This document shows positions 23,531-34,948 of a DNA stretch of 64,000 bases, piece after piece. The position numbers were made by a program, and so were the translations under genes. Below the pieces are notes generated by a model that was not told where the DNA came from, did no database searches, and saw only the letters and a program-made list of their open reading frames with translations. Each line of letters starts with the position of its first letter. Position 1 is the first letter of the stretch. The stretch comes from Megalobrama amblycephala (taxonomy: Eukaryota; Chordata; Actinopteri; Cypriniformes; Xenocyprididae), in NCBI RefSeq assembly GCF_018812025.1, contig NC_063044.1, positions 70,216,847 to 70,280,846 on the forward strand, read 5' to 3'.

Positions 23531-24228
23531 TCAGAATGAGAAGACAGATGATTTCAGAACGGAGAAACTCTTCCTGCATGGATCACAGGTGTAAGGTTTC
23601 TCTCCGCTGTGGATCTTCAGCCTTGATTTACATGTGAATCTTTTTTGACATTTTTTTAGCTTTCTTTTCTTGTTCATGTCCATCAGGTCTAAAAGAAACA
23701 ATAAATAGTGTGAGATTTTAAATGAGAGACAAACGTGAAATGAAAAGTGAAGCTCAAAGATCATGATGAGTTCAATAGTTATTTTAATCCCATCAAATCT
23801 GCTCGACAACTGCTGTGTCACGATTATGATCTATTTTAATGTCATCAATACGATTTGTGTTATAAATCACTAGTTTGGTCACGAAACTCTAGATGGAGTC
23901 GACTTGTCATCTGTAAGATATCACATCATTTCCTTCACGACTCAAGCTGATTAGCCTCTAAATTATCCAAAAAATGTAAAAATTTGTTGACAGACAGCCC
24001 TTCACACCAAACGACAAACAAACGTGTTGGACTAATGGTGTGTTCGCTGCACCTTATGTGCTTTAATTGGTCATGATTGACAATGTAAATCTGGTGAACA
24101 TCAGCATGTTCTTCAATATCATGATGAATGAATGAATGAATGAATGAATGAATGAAGAATAAACACCAACCTCTTTGTTCTTCAGTATCTTCAGTGTGTT
24201 TCATTCTGCAGGGTTCTGGATCACTCAT
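23531..24228 (-). CDS. Short C2H2 zinc-finger protein, probably degenerate
   Basis: Two coding exons on the minus strand: 24228-24171 (ATG; MSDPEPCRMKHTEDTEEQ, an acidic leader typical of fish multi-finger genes; phase 1 donor) and 23688-23531 (acceptor TTTTAG). The spliced product is 71 residues. Exon 2 encodes one damaged finger (CQKRFTCKSRLKIH), the linker SGEKPY and the start of a second (CDPCRKSFSVLKSSVFSF), then a stop. Family members normally have several fingers, so this is a truncated gene or pseudogene. Homologous first exons occur at 54544-54724 and, partly, at 25434-25459. The first-exon frame stays open upstream to 24381, so an alternative 5' start cannot be excluded. Confidence 0.55.
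24121..24156. repeat. (AATG)n microsatellite
   Basis: About eight tandem AATG units in the intron of the minus-strand zinc-finger gene, close to its 5' splice site. Confidence 0.85.
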
Positions 24229-24444
24229 GTTCTCACTGTCCTCTTTAATGAACTTTAATAAAACAGATTTCAGCTCTTCCCATTTATGGGGGAACTGTTG
24301 TGGGAGGAGCTTCACTGATGATGTGACTGCAGTGGGAGGAGCTTCTTTGTTAGTGCATATTACTAGTCTTGTGGTGAACAATTAATCCATGCAAGTTAAA
24401 ACACAGAAAAAAATCTTTAATCTTTAATCAAAATCTGAAATGTT

Positions 24445-24484
24445 ACTTCCGGTCTGGAATGGCGTTCCTTCTCTGATTACGTCA
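24445..24484 (-). promoter_or_regulatory. Candidate promoter elements (ETS and CRE-like) of zinc-finger gene
   Basis: ACTTCCGG (24445-24452; an ETS CCGGAAGT on the minus strand) and TTACGTCA (24477-24484; CRE-like TGACGTAA) lie about 220-260 bases upstream of the minus-strand ATG. They are in the spacer shared with the plus-strand zinc-finger block. The assignment rests on motifs alone. Confidence 0.4.
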
Positions 24485-24630
24485 GTTTGACGGCTTGGGT
24501 TGAAATCGCTTAAACCACTCTTCTGCAACCGTTCGTCTGCTATGAGCGAGAGATGGAGAGGAGGAGAGCTAAAGTAAAACTCTGCCCTCTATTCAATATT
24601 CTGTTTCACTTAGAAATACGTCACAACAGC

Positions 24631-25215
24631 TATATATCACTCTGTGTAATAACAACATCATACTAAAATTAAAAGCAAAACATTTATAATAGTTTTAGTT
24701 AAATGAGCACATAAATAAAAGTCTGAGACGAGGAGAGTTTTGAGTTTCTGCACATAAAAACTGTTACATGTTAAAGATCTAATTACTTTATTACAATCAA
24801 TGTTGTTATAAAATCAAATCATGTTTCATAGTTATAGTTAATTCAGAGTTATTTATCTGTAGAGTTTGATGAAGATGAGTGTCATTAATGTTTTTGTATT
24901 ATGTTTTATATGTGTCAGATTGTGAGAAATAACAGTATTGTCTTTCAATAGAGCAGTTTTATAATCTTTTCTCATATATCCTGACTCAAATAATCAGTTT
25001 CTAACAGCAAACACTCAGAATAAAGTGAGATGATCTGAATGTCTTGTTGAATGAGTGTTGATAGTCTGAGGATCATCAATATTAACAGAGAAACTGCTGA
25101 AAACACTCTTTATTTCATGTCAATAGTTCCTGTTTTCACCTCATTTATTATGCTGATGTCTTCAGATCTGCTGTAAATTGACACTTAAAGCTCATTTCAT
25201 TGCTGTCAACAGACT
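24631..25215 (+). repeat. Zinc-finger gene 5' flank, duplicated block
   Basis: Closely matches 53842-54447 in the same orientation (TATATATCACTCTGTGTAAT at the start, GACTGAGGGGATTTGATGAC at the end). Its right part also matches 40340-40616 and about 52480-52830 inverted. It sits upstream of zinc-finger first exons in two places, so it is probably promoter or 5' flank of this gene family rather than a transposon. Confidence 0.75.
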
Positions 25216-25433
25216 GAGGGGATTTGATGACTATAAATATGAACAGTTATTTCTCTCTTTATGCTTCATTTCTTTTCCTTATTTACATTTGGAAGAATTT
25301 AAATTATTTTCCAAATTTTAGATATCTGACTATATTTAAATAAAGAAACAGAATAATGTTTGGGTAAACAATAAAATGAATTTGTGAATTAGCATCAGTT
25401 ACTTTACAATAGAACATATAGACATAATTCACA

Positions 25434-27570
25434 CACTGAAGATACTGAAGAACAAAGAGGTTGGTGTTTATTCTTCATTCATTCATGATGCTGAACAACA
25501 TTCATGATAGAAAGATTCAAGCACTTCTGCACATTTAGATACACAGTTAAACTATGAAAAATATAAACTTTGGGTATTTTTTTTTTCCAGTCAGTAAATG
25601 GAGCTTTGAGAAACTTTCATATTGATTTGCAACATCAGGTCAAACTAAATATTATTTTAGCTCTTTTATTTTAAATGTATTTTACATCTGGTTCACATTT
25701 TTTTTTTTTTTTTTTTTTTTTTGCAACATTACCAAAATTTATATTTTTGTTAAGCAATAAACAGTAAACACCAATATTCAGTGATGGGCAGTATTTATAA
25801 TACATGTATTTCAAATATAAAATAGTATTTTGTATTTGATAGAGCTGATGAAAATGGCTTCATATTTTGTATCAAAATACTTTAGTGTTTGCATTTTTGT
25901 AGTTTTAAAATACTGTAAAATACTTTGTAAAAAGTCTACATGATGACATCATAAAAATGCAGCCTCTGATTGGTGCTTATTCAGTAGTTTGCCCAGACTT
26001 ACTGAGATCAGAACAGAAAATTGATCCATAAAGTTGGTCAAGGTACAAAATCAATTTTTGGCTAAATTTCTAAAATTTTGGTGTTTGTTTTAGTAGCTTA
26101 GGCTAAAAAGTTGACCAATTTACATAATGTTCTTGAAAACTATTATACAGAGCAACAGATTTATTGCATGACTCGGACAGAGAAAAGCTGGTGCTGTCAA
26201 ACATTGTTTACTTAAAGGAATAGTACTCCCAAAAATTAAATTTATCTCATGATTTGCTCACCCTCAAACCATCCTAGGATATTTGTCATACACAAATGCA
26301 TCAGTTTGCTTCGGAATGCATTTTTTTATTGATCTTGATGGATAAGGATATTTTTTAAATATATATTACTTTTTCACAATTTAAGAAATCCTCTGTTTTT
26401 GAAAAATGAGGAAAATTAGTTAAAGTCATGGTAACTCTAGACTTTGAGTATGTGAAATTTCTACAGACACTGAAACGGTCATGATATGATGTCACACTCT
26501 GTGGCGTAATAATCATTCCAAAATGTAAAAATATAAACTTCACTTGATCTTGTGTTTTTGGTGTCCCACATTCACATGTGTATGAATGGAAGTCAGTGGA
26601 AGAATAAGTCTAGTGTGACCGGCCCTTAATAATTAAAATGTTTTTAGTATAGATATTTAATAGTTCTTACTATAGAAACATAACATTTGTACTTATAATG
26701 TTTTAAAAACAATAATTGAAAGATCAGTGTACCTCATTCATTATTTTATAGCAGTTGTTTATTACATGTGGGCTCACTTTTATATCAATTCACTCCATAT
26801 TTCTCTCTTTGAATTTTTTTTATTTACTGAAAATGAAATTATAGTTTTTTTTTATTTCTTTCAGAGCTGATGGAAGTGAAGGAGGAGAGTGAAGAACTGA
26901 GTGAAGTGGAGGAGGAACATCATGTCAAACCTGGAGAAAAAACATTTGAGTTACTCAAAGACTAAAAAGACTAAAAATACATTTTCTACAACCTGCACTC
27001 AGTGTGGAAAGAGTTTCTCAACAAAGCAAAGTCTTGATGTTCACATGAGAGTTCATACCGGAGAGAAGCCGTTCACATGTGATCAATGTGGGAAGAGTTT
27101 CAGTCATTCATCAAACCTTAAGAGTCACATGAGGATTCACACCGGAGAGGAGCCGTTCACATGTGATCAGTGTGACAAAACATTTCATGAGGCATCAAAC
27201 CTGAAGACTCACTTGAGAGTTCATACAAAGGAGAAGCCACATTCATGTTCTGTGTGTGGAAAGAGTTTTTCACTGCTGTGTAATTTACAAGAATATCAGA
27301 AAACACACACTGGTGTGAGAGAGTACATGTGATTTGAGTGTGAGAAGACTTTTATTACATCAAATTATTTAAAACTGCACCAGAGAATTCACACTGGAGA
27401 AAAACCTTACATGTGTTCTTACTGTGACAAGAGATTCAGTCTGTCATCACATCTGAAAACACATGAGATGATCCACAGAAGAGAGAAGCCACACGTGTGA
27501 TCAGTGTGGAAATAGTTTCTGAAGTCACCTGAAGATACACATGAAGATCCATTCAGTGGAGAAAGCACAT
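25434..27570 (+). pseudogene. C2H2 zinc-finger gene, disrupted
   Basis: The 5' exon is only a tail (25434-25459, CACTGAAGATACTGAAGAAC, then donor GTTGGTG); its ATG part is replaced. The main exon begins at 26865 after TTTCAG: LMEVKEESEELSEVEEEHHV, the usual acidic leader. An extra A in the six-A run at 26937-26942 then shifts the frame. Fingers follow in the shifted frame from 26990: CTQCGKSF, CDQCGKSF, CDQCDKTF and CSVCGKSF, the last having lost one His. TGA at about 27330 replaces the next finger's first Cys. Two more fingers ([33 protein letters not shown]) are readable before another break near 27498. Such genes usually encode DNA-binding repressors; this copy has lost its start, frame and two Cys codons. 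Confidence 0.85.
25460..26864. other. Intron of zinc-finger pseudogene with small repeats
   Basis: The first 260 bases are homologous to the sequence after the first exon at 54725. A 24-base T run is at about 25700. CAGTGATGGGCAGTATTTAT at about 25781 looks like the end of a small hAT-like repeat. No gene seen. Confidence 0.5.
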
Positions 27571-27884
27571 CATTAGTTCATCTGTATTTTTAATATGTAT
27601 CTTCAATTCTAGATTGCGAGACAAGTAATTTGGTGATGTCACTTTGTAAAGAAAGACTCATTAAAACGCACATACCTATAAACTAAACACATAAATTAAT
27701 GGAAAGTGTGCATTAAAAGTCTTCTGTTTTCAGTTAAAAAGGTGTCATTTAAGCGACCCCTAAGTTAATAATTAACTTTTTTTACAACAGAAAAAATGAT
27801 GCAATCAAAAACTTACTTTAGCTGGATAATAACTTTTTCCTAGAGCTGCTGTGAAACCAAAAAAATCCCCGCCATTAACTGTCC

Positions 27885-27960
27885 TATTATCACTTTGAAG
27901 CTACTTTGAAACAATCTGTTTTGTAAAAAGTGCTATAGAAATGAAGATGACTTGACTTGT
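27885..27960 (+). mobile_element. L2 LINE 3' tail fragment
   Basis: CTACTTTGAAACAATCTGTT...AAAGTGCTATAGAAATGAAG...GACTTGACTTG is the 3' end of an L2 LINE. It corresponds to the complement of 3367-3440 in the full-length element, including the GACTT tail repeat. Confidence 0.65.
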
Positions 27961-28009
27961 ATTCAGGTTCACTTCTTCCCTGCTCCAGACTTGTGCTTTG
28001 AGAACTCCT

Positions 28010-29045
28010 TAACAATGAGCACACTCGGGCCCTTAAGAGAGCAGCCAGAAAAATGGAGCGCAGCTGGAGCAGGTTTTTCGCATTTCATGGAGAGAGAGAA
28101 TGATTGAGTACAGAAAGGCCATAAAAACTGCTAGATCTGCCTATTTTTCAAAACTTTTAGAAGAAAATAAACACCCTAGGTATTTATTTGATACAGTGGC
28201 TAAATTAACAAGAAATAAAGCTTCAACTTCTGATGTTTCCAAAGAGCACAGCAGTAATGACTTTATGAACTTCAAACTTGCAAGATTGATAATATTAGAG
28301 AAAAAATTATAACCATGCAACCGTCTACTACAGTATTGTGTCAGATAGTGCATTGTAGTGTCCCTTGGGAAAAATTCAATTCATTTGTTGCTTTAGGAGA
28401 GGAAGAATTGTCTAAACTTGTCATCAAAATCAACAACATGTATGTTAGACCCTATACCGACTAAGCTATTGAAAGAGATGCTTCCAGAGGTCATAGATTC
28501 TCTTCTTAATATTGTTAATTCATCTTTATTACTAGAAAATGTACCAAAAACTTTTAAACTGGCTGTCATTAAACTCTTATTAAAAAAAACACAACTTGAT
28601 CCTAGAGAATTAGTCAATTACAGACCGATTATGATGGATTATGATGGTAATAGGCACTCAAGCTAAAATTAGTTTTCCTGACATTTTTACAGAAGGTAAA
28701 AGTCCCTGTAATCTTTAATGACATTGTACGTAATGATTACTGAGATGGCACATTTGGACAGGACTAAAATCACTGAGAAGCTCTGGTAATAATTACTTTA
28801 CCCCACCTCCCCATGTAAAACTAATCCTGTCTGAATAGGGCTTTAGAAAGAAATGGTAACTGAGGATTTCCAGTTAGGATTTAGACCGTACCATAGTACT
28901 GAGACTGCTCTCATTAGAGTTATTAATGATTTGCTCTTATCATCAGATCGTGGTTGTATCTCTCTATTAGTGTTACTGGATCTTAGTGCTGCATTTGACA
29001 CTATTGATCACAATATTCTTCTAAATAGACTCGAAAACTATGTTG
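28010..29045 (+). pseudogene. L2 LINE ORF2 fragment, broken
   Basis: Pieces of ORF2 related to the intact element at 4031-6892: [17 protein letters not shown] (28017), MIEYRKAIKTARSAYFSKLL (28100), [20 protein letters not shown] (28430), then, after about 220 unrelated bases (28630-28850), [20 protein letters not shown] and [17 protein letters not shown] up to 29040. The endonuclease, the YADD part and the C terminus are missing, and several frame changes are present. Confidence 0.88.
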
Positions 29046-29639
29046 TACCCAGTATTCATGTTGATTGCCAGTGTTGAGAGATCTTTAATCCTGTTGAATC
29101 TGAAAACCTGTTTGTTGTCCTGTTAAAAGTACTCAGATACAAAATGTATAGTATAATGCAATGTAAGGGTAAAAGCGTCTGCCAAATGCGTAAATGTAAA
29201 CTCTGAATTCCCTGTTGATACAGCTAGTGAATTTCTCCCCAAACCTATTTCTTTGGTACAGTATATTAAGCCATTGTATCTTTATGTTTAATGGTTGGAA
29301 GTTGTAGGAAGAGGGTGCCAATTTATTTCCTATCTAATGTTTATCCCTGTTGTTAGTTAGTAAGGGAGTTGAGGAAAGCTTGTGTTGTTTATTTCTTTTC
29401 TGTTACCTGAATAGGTTATTTAGTACTCCCTCTATTAGTAAGCTGATGTTTTATTTGTTGTTTTGATCTGGCTTTCTCTTGAAGACATGCAATGCTTCCC
29501 TTTTCTTGTGTACCTTTATTTTATGAATTCAATAAACTACTTTACTTTGCCCCAGAAATACAACAATTGCTTGAGTTGGCAAAAGAAGTGTTTCTCCATG
29601 TTTATTTTTACTAATGATATCATTTTCAATATAATTGAG
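29046..29639. other. Intergenic, nothing recognised
   Basis: No supported gene or clear repeat boundary. Confidence 0.5.
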
Positions 29640-29940
29640 CCTGTTACTCCCTCTCCCAACCCTAGACTGAAAGAGGATCCTAAATGAGTCACAGTTGTCA
29701 AATCACCCTTTAGCTCAAGACTGGTCAGCAACTGAATCTAAGTAGGGGCGCTGCTCGTCCTGTGCTCTGTGTGGTTCCAACACCCCAGTATAGTGTAATG
29801 CCTTCAGAAAAGACATTAAGCTAAGGTTCTGACTGTCTGTGTCAGTAAAAATCCCAAGGAACTTCTTGTAAAGAGTAGGAGTGTAACCCTGTGTCCTGGC
29901 CATATTCCCTCCATTATCAATCATGTTCCTCTAATCATTC
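29640..29940. repeat. High-copy interspersed repeat fragment
   Basis: Contains AGAAAAGACATTAAGCTAAG, AAAAATCCCAAGGAACTTCT and TGTGTCCTGGCCATATTCCC, phrases of a widespread fish repeat whose family I cannot name with certainty. Confidence 0.45.
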
Positions 29941-31828
29941 CCATAGTTCTCAAGCTCTGTATTTCGTCTCTAGAACAGTAAACATGCCGTCTGATTTAAC
30001 CTTGCCACACAGGTCACACACGTGCACTGAATGAGTTTTGCACTAATCAGTTGTTCCACAAGGTGGCAGCGCTGGCCCGGCCGTTGTTTCACAGTAGAAA
30101 ACTAAACTAGAGACTAAACAACAATAACAACAACAGATGCCCACATTAACCAGCGCTTGTGTGAGGGGGTTATGAGATAGCCACATCTTTAATTTAAAAT
30201 ATTACATTTTTACATAAACATTTTATTGGTCATAACATCTGGAGAAAAATAGCACAGACACTGATCAAAGATGAAAAATGTTCTAGTTGTGTTCACCTAA
30301 ATGTTCATCTGTAGAAATTTGTATTAATTTGAATATAAATTCTTTAAATATAAAAGCCATTTGTGTGAACATGTTATTCTACTCTTATAATCATGTATCT
30401 GACTGTGTGTGTCTGTGTAGATGCCTGTAAGAGAATGAATGTATTTGTAAATGTTGGGGCATTTTGTGCTACCATAAAAATATTTGTAGGATGAGTGAGA
30501 CCCTCTGATTTAAATAGGTTGAATTCACATATGAACAGACTGAATTCACACCATAAATATGATGTATTGACCCCACCTTGGAGGAGAACTATAGGAAAAC
30601 TTCCATAGAAATCTGTCCTGATCAGCTGCAATGAGAGACACGACAAAGAAACATCATCCAAAGATGACAAAGTTCATCTTCAAGAATTTATTTTTCTTGT
30701 ATAAGTTTTTTTGTCTGCTGATTCTGCTTGAATCAGGAATAATTTAGTTCTGAAAGCCATGAAGTAGAGTATTTTGATTGCGTTTTGAGTTTTCCATGTG
30801 TTGTGAATTCATCAGATTCATAATAGCAAATAATAGAATGTTTAATTAATTGTCTTTAATAATAACTGAAACAGTTATTCGCCATTTATCATGTTATTCA
30901 TCTTTAAGAAAAGGCTAGACATAATGCGTAGTGCAGAAATGTGACTGATTCAATAGCTGTGTGCTGAATCCATGTTTAATCCTATTCATAAACAGTTCAT
31001 TTTCTTTTAATTCAGGTCATCAGTGGTCATTATTGCTTGCTAAGGACAAAGCACACGTCAACATGTTTTTAGTTTTCTCAATAGAGCTTTAAACGCCTAA
31101 TAATGTGAACAGGATTTGGCACATTTTCAAGCATCTACCGTTGACTGTCGATGATTTCACCACTAGCGCCTTCCCTTCCCTCATTCAGTCAGCATCGAGT
31201 CTTCTGACTCTGCAATCGCATTCTTAGTAACAACTGAATTATAAAGCTCTCTAATTGTAATTGTTACTAGTTGGAATTGAATTGTAGAGGTCTTTTATTT
31301 AATTCTTACAATGTAAAAATTGCAATTACGATGATTAACGCAGGGAGAAATTTAAGCTTGCAGTACAGGTCAGTGAGAAGAGAGCTGCCAGCCGATTATT
31401 TCCCCATCACATTGTGAAAAACACTGGTGAAGCTCTGCATTATCCCACTCCATCTTACAACTGAGACAGAGAATTAGATAAACCAACTTTGAATTAGTTA
31501 AAATTAGTCACTTTGAATTAGTTCTTAAATTTAACACATGTGGTCTCACCAATAAGTCACCAAGACAATTTAAACATTTTCATGACTTTTAATTTGTAAA
31601 AACATTTTGATTCCCGAACTGGTTTTTATTAGGCTCAGCTATCACTATTACTGGAAAACCTTTTACCCAGCGTGGACCAATCCTTAAATTTTGCTCTGTC
31701 TCGGCTATCACTGCGACTGCAACACTTCATCATTCGGACTGCTTTTCATACCGCTTTTAAAATCTTTGCAATAAATTATTGCGATTACACTCAGCTGTCT
31801 GTTATGTTTTTCTTTATAGCTACATATT
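29941..31828. other. Intergenic, nothing recognised
   Basis: AT-rich. The short open frames lack motifs, splice context or conservation within the window. Confidence 0.5.
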
Positions 31829-32297
31829 TTAAAGGTGCTAAAGAGGATGTTTTGTTTTATACATTTTTGCAATATTACTTGAAACTGTCTTTACTAACTG
31901 ATAAAAGATCATCGATCATCGCGTAAACGATTGGCCCTCTGGCTTGTCAATCACTGCCGTGACGTTCCTTGTGAGAGACAAGCGCGGCTGCGCGCTCCAG
32001 TAACTTTCCACACTCCACAGGCGCTGCATGCAATGTTTTTGTCAGGAGACAGGAGTAACAACTGCAGATTATGAGTTACCTGCGGTGAGTCCGACATAAT
32101 GAATCCACTAACACGACACAGCGAATGCGGTGGTAAACACTCGTGTTCCAATACGAGTGTTTACGAGTTTTGGGAGGCGTTCCCTCGAAATGAGCTGTGA
32201 AGAAGGGGGGTTGTTCTTACGCATGCACTCATTTCAAAAACTCACTAACAGTCTTTGGTTTCTCAGTCAACGAAAAGATCCTCTTTAGCACCTTTAA
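31829..32297. repeat. Non-autonomous DNA element with 20-bp terminal inverted repeats
   Basis: TTAAAGGTGCTAAAGAGGAT at 31829-31848 is exactly complementary to ATCCTCTTTAGCACCTTTAA ending at 32297. The 469-base unit has no transposase. It contains a small internal palindrome (AAACACTCGT / ACGAGTGTTT) at 32132-32164. The short open frames inside are chance. Confidence 0.75.
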
Positions 32298-32734
32298 GAG
32301 ATGATGTTTACATGTAGTGGTCAGAATATCTTTTTAATGTTACTAAAAGTGTAAATTCACATTTCTGTCCATCAAGTTTTATATATTCTTTTTATATTCT
32401 CTATAAAATGGTTAGGTTTAGGTTTGGGGTAGGGTGAAGGGATCTACAATTTATCTATACAATTATACTAATATCTTTATGATAAAAAGGCAAATATTTT
32501 ACTTTAGCTGTAAATACATAATAATGCTTACATTTCAGCTTCTTTCCAAATGTTCAAAATTGCATTTTGCACCTGAAAATGTTACATATTGAAATTGATT
32601 ATGTAATGATATTAACAATGAGCCCAGGCTGAGTGGACAGAATGATAGATCTAACAATTCGTAGCTGATGAAAATAACTGTATTTCCCCCCTTCAAATAC
32701 TGCACGCTGCAAACAACAGCTTTATATTGTCAAT
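32298..32734. other. Spacer before duplicated unit A
   Basis: No feature recognised. Confidence 0.45.
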
Positions 32735-32921
32735 GCTGGCTAATGACCATGGTATAACCATGGGATAATCCACGGCTAGCTGTGCAATAATATATGTAAA
32801 TGCACTCTTTTGAAGATGATGGATAGCTAACTGTGCTAGGGATGCCATAGTAAGACATAGTACTAGTAGTAACAGATTTGGCCCAAAAGATCTTTTGAAA
32901 ATCATTGAATAATTTTCACAG

Positions 32922-32929
32922 TATAAAAG
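32922..32929 (+). promoter_or_regulatory. Candidate TATA box of receptor A
   Basis: TATAAAAG about 385 bases upstream of the ATG. The equivalent sites in units B and C read TATTAAAG. The distance would require a long 5' UTR or a non-coding exon, so this is tentative. Confidence 0.3.
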
Positions 32930-33312
32930 AGCATACTTTTTTTTTTCCACTGAGAAAAACCATCAAACATAACCAGATCTGCTGTATGGACTTTAATGTA
33001 CCAATAACAACCTGAACATTTCAAAATGTTTCCCAACACCAGCCACATTGAAAATGAAAAATGAACAAGCCCCTGAAAACTTCCTACACTGAGTGATTGT
33101 GTGATAATACATGCATTTGAACCTCATTTAAATGAACACAATGCACACTGTTGAAACAAATATTTTCTGTGAGTTGTAAAGTTCCTTTATGCATAACATT
33201 TGAGACTTTCCTCAAAAAAAGTTCCTTTCTGAATACATGAATACTGGCCACACAAACAGATGAGGAACACAACGCAGGAGAGTTGACATCGTGACAACAC
33301 CGAAACAGGTAA

Positions 33313-34948
33313 ATGGAAATGATGATGAGAAAAGCAACTGATAACATCTATGAAAATAAACATGCTACAAGCGGTAAATTTGAAAAAGAGACCACGGACT
33401 GTAACGCAATGAGAATCCAGTCATCTGAACTCACAGGTACTGATACACATTTACATAACAGGAAAATGGGATCAATAATGACTTAAAGATTCAAGCATTT
33501 ACTCAGTTTTCATTATTTCAGTTACTCTGTGAAGTAAATAAAGAGTATAACAGGGTGTTTGTTGATCTCCAGGAGCTGAAGGTGTGAAGATCAGAAGCTC
33601 CAGAGCAGCTGCAGTGAGTTTGATGCTCCTGTGTGTTCTTCTGCTGACCGCAGTCATAGTGCTGTGTGTCATGTTCACTGGAGAGAGACAGCGGCTCATA
33701 TCCAAGAATGACAACCTCACTGATGAGAGAGACCAGCTAAAACAGGAGAAAAGCGATCTTCAGAGGAGTCTTGGTAAAATGGGTGAGTTTCTCTGGTCAT
33801 TTTATAGAAGGAATGTGATCTGGTTAGTATTCATAAGCAAGTGTAATTCTGGTACACATATTATGGAGCACATGAAAAGCTTCTACAAACCCTAATCTAA
33901 AAACATTTAAAGTGTAAAATGTAAATTTGCCATGTAGCTGCATGTAAAGGTGCTGTTGTGTTGGGGTTAAGTGACCTAATTTAAAAGAAATATAATTTAA
34001 CCTCAAAGATGTGTCAAGTTATAAACCCAAATGAACAACCTGACTGATCTAATTTGGAAAACTGCTACATGTGATCATACAACAGCTTGTTGGATATTTG
34101 CACTAAGTGTGAAATGCATTAAATAGTATTTTCAAATAGCTGCACACATCATAGTCGATTCACCAACCACATGGGTTTGGTAAATAAACGTTAGGGATTT
34201 TATTTCATTTAAAACACCTCTTCAGGTTGATACTTTGTGCAGTCAGAATAGGGAGAATAATGGGAGCAGAAAATGTGGATTCAAACTTGGTTCGATCACA
34301 TCAGAAGTTGATTCCACTGTTATTCCACATCAACTATCTCACTTACTAAATGAGTTTTAATTTTGTCAACCAGACATTGTTGTAAATAGACACTTGAAGT
34401 TTAGAGAAGACTGAAATAAAGAGCTTATTGTGTTTATACTGTAGATGGATGGATTTACTATCAGTCCAGTCTTTACTTCATTTCCTCTGAGATGAAGAGC
34501 TGGAATGAGAGCAGAAGATACTGTAGAGACAGAGGAGCAGACCTGATCATCATCAACAACACAACGCAACAAGTGAGTGTGAGTATTGGTCATGTGTCTG
34601 TTGTCACTTTGTGATATTAAATGTACTGTCGTTTAATATTTTTAGGAGTTTGTGAACAGGATTTCTGGTTATGTACAAGTCTGGATTGGCCTGAATAAAG
34701 TGGAGGGCAGATGGAAATGGGTTGATGGCAGCGCACCAAACTCTGAGTGAGAAATCACCGATCTGATTATTATCTAATGATTCTCACAGTCAGTATCGTT
34801 TCTAACTCTGATCTGTATTTTCAGGTCCTGTGTATATGGAGAGCCAAATGGATGTATAAGACAGTACTGTGCTCTAAGTTATTACACATGGTGGCATTAT
34901 GCTTTATGTGATAATGCTTATAGATGGATCTGTGAGAAGAGTATTTGA
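33313..34948 (+). CDS. Type II membrane C-type lectin-like receptor A
   Basis: Five coding exons: 33313-33436, 33573-33782, 34445-34572, 34646-34746, 34825-34948 (687 bases, 228 residues), phases 1, 1, 0, 2, all GT..AG. Exon 1 is the cytoplasmic tail with a YENK motif, a possible SH2-binding YxN; no ITIM is visible. Exon 2 carries a transmembrane helix (residues 53-76, LMLLCVLLLTAVIVLCVMF) and a short coiled-coil stalk (ISKNDNLTDERDQLKQEKSD). Exons 3-5 form a C-type lectin domain: SWNESRRYCRDRGADLIIIN, VWIGLNKVEGRWKWVDG, YGEPNGC, WICEKS. EPN is present but WND is replaced (WHYALC), so classical calcium-dependent sugar binding is doubtful. It resembles fish CD209-like or lectin-like NK-type receptors, implying pathogen or self-ligand recognition on leukocytes. 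ATG 33313 gives the longest in-frame start. A possible ATTAAA poly(A) signal is at 35032. Confidence 0.8.

Noticed and set aside
33824..34006. 60-codon minus-strand frame repeated in units A and B (41739-41921)
   Set aside because: Its presence in both units only reflects the duplication of receptor intron 2. There is no start context or motif.
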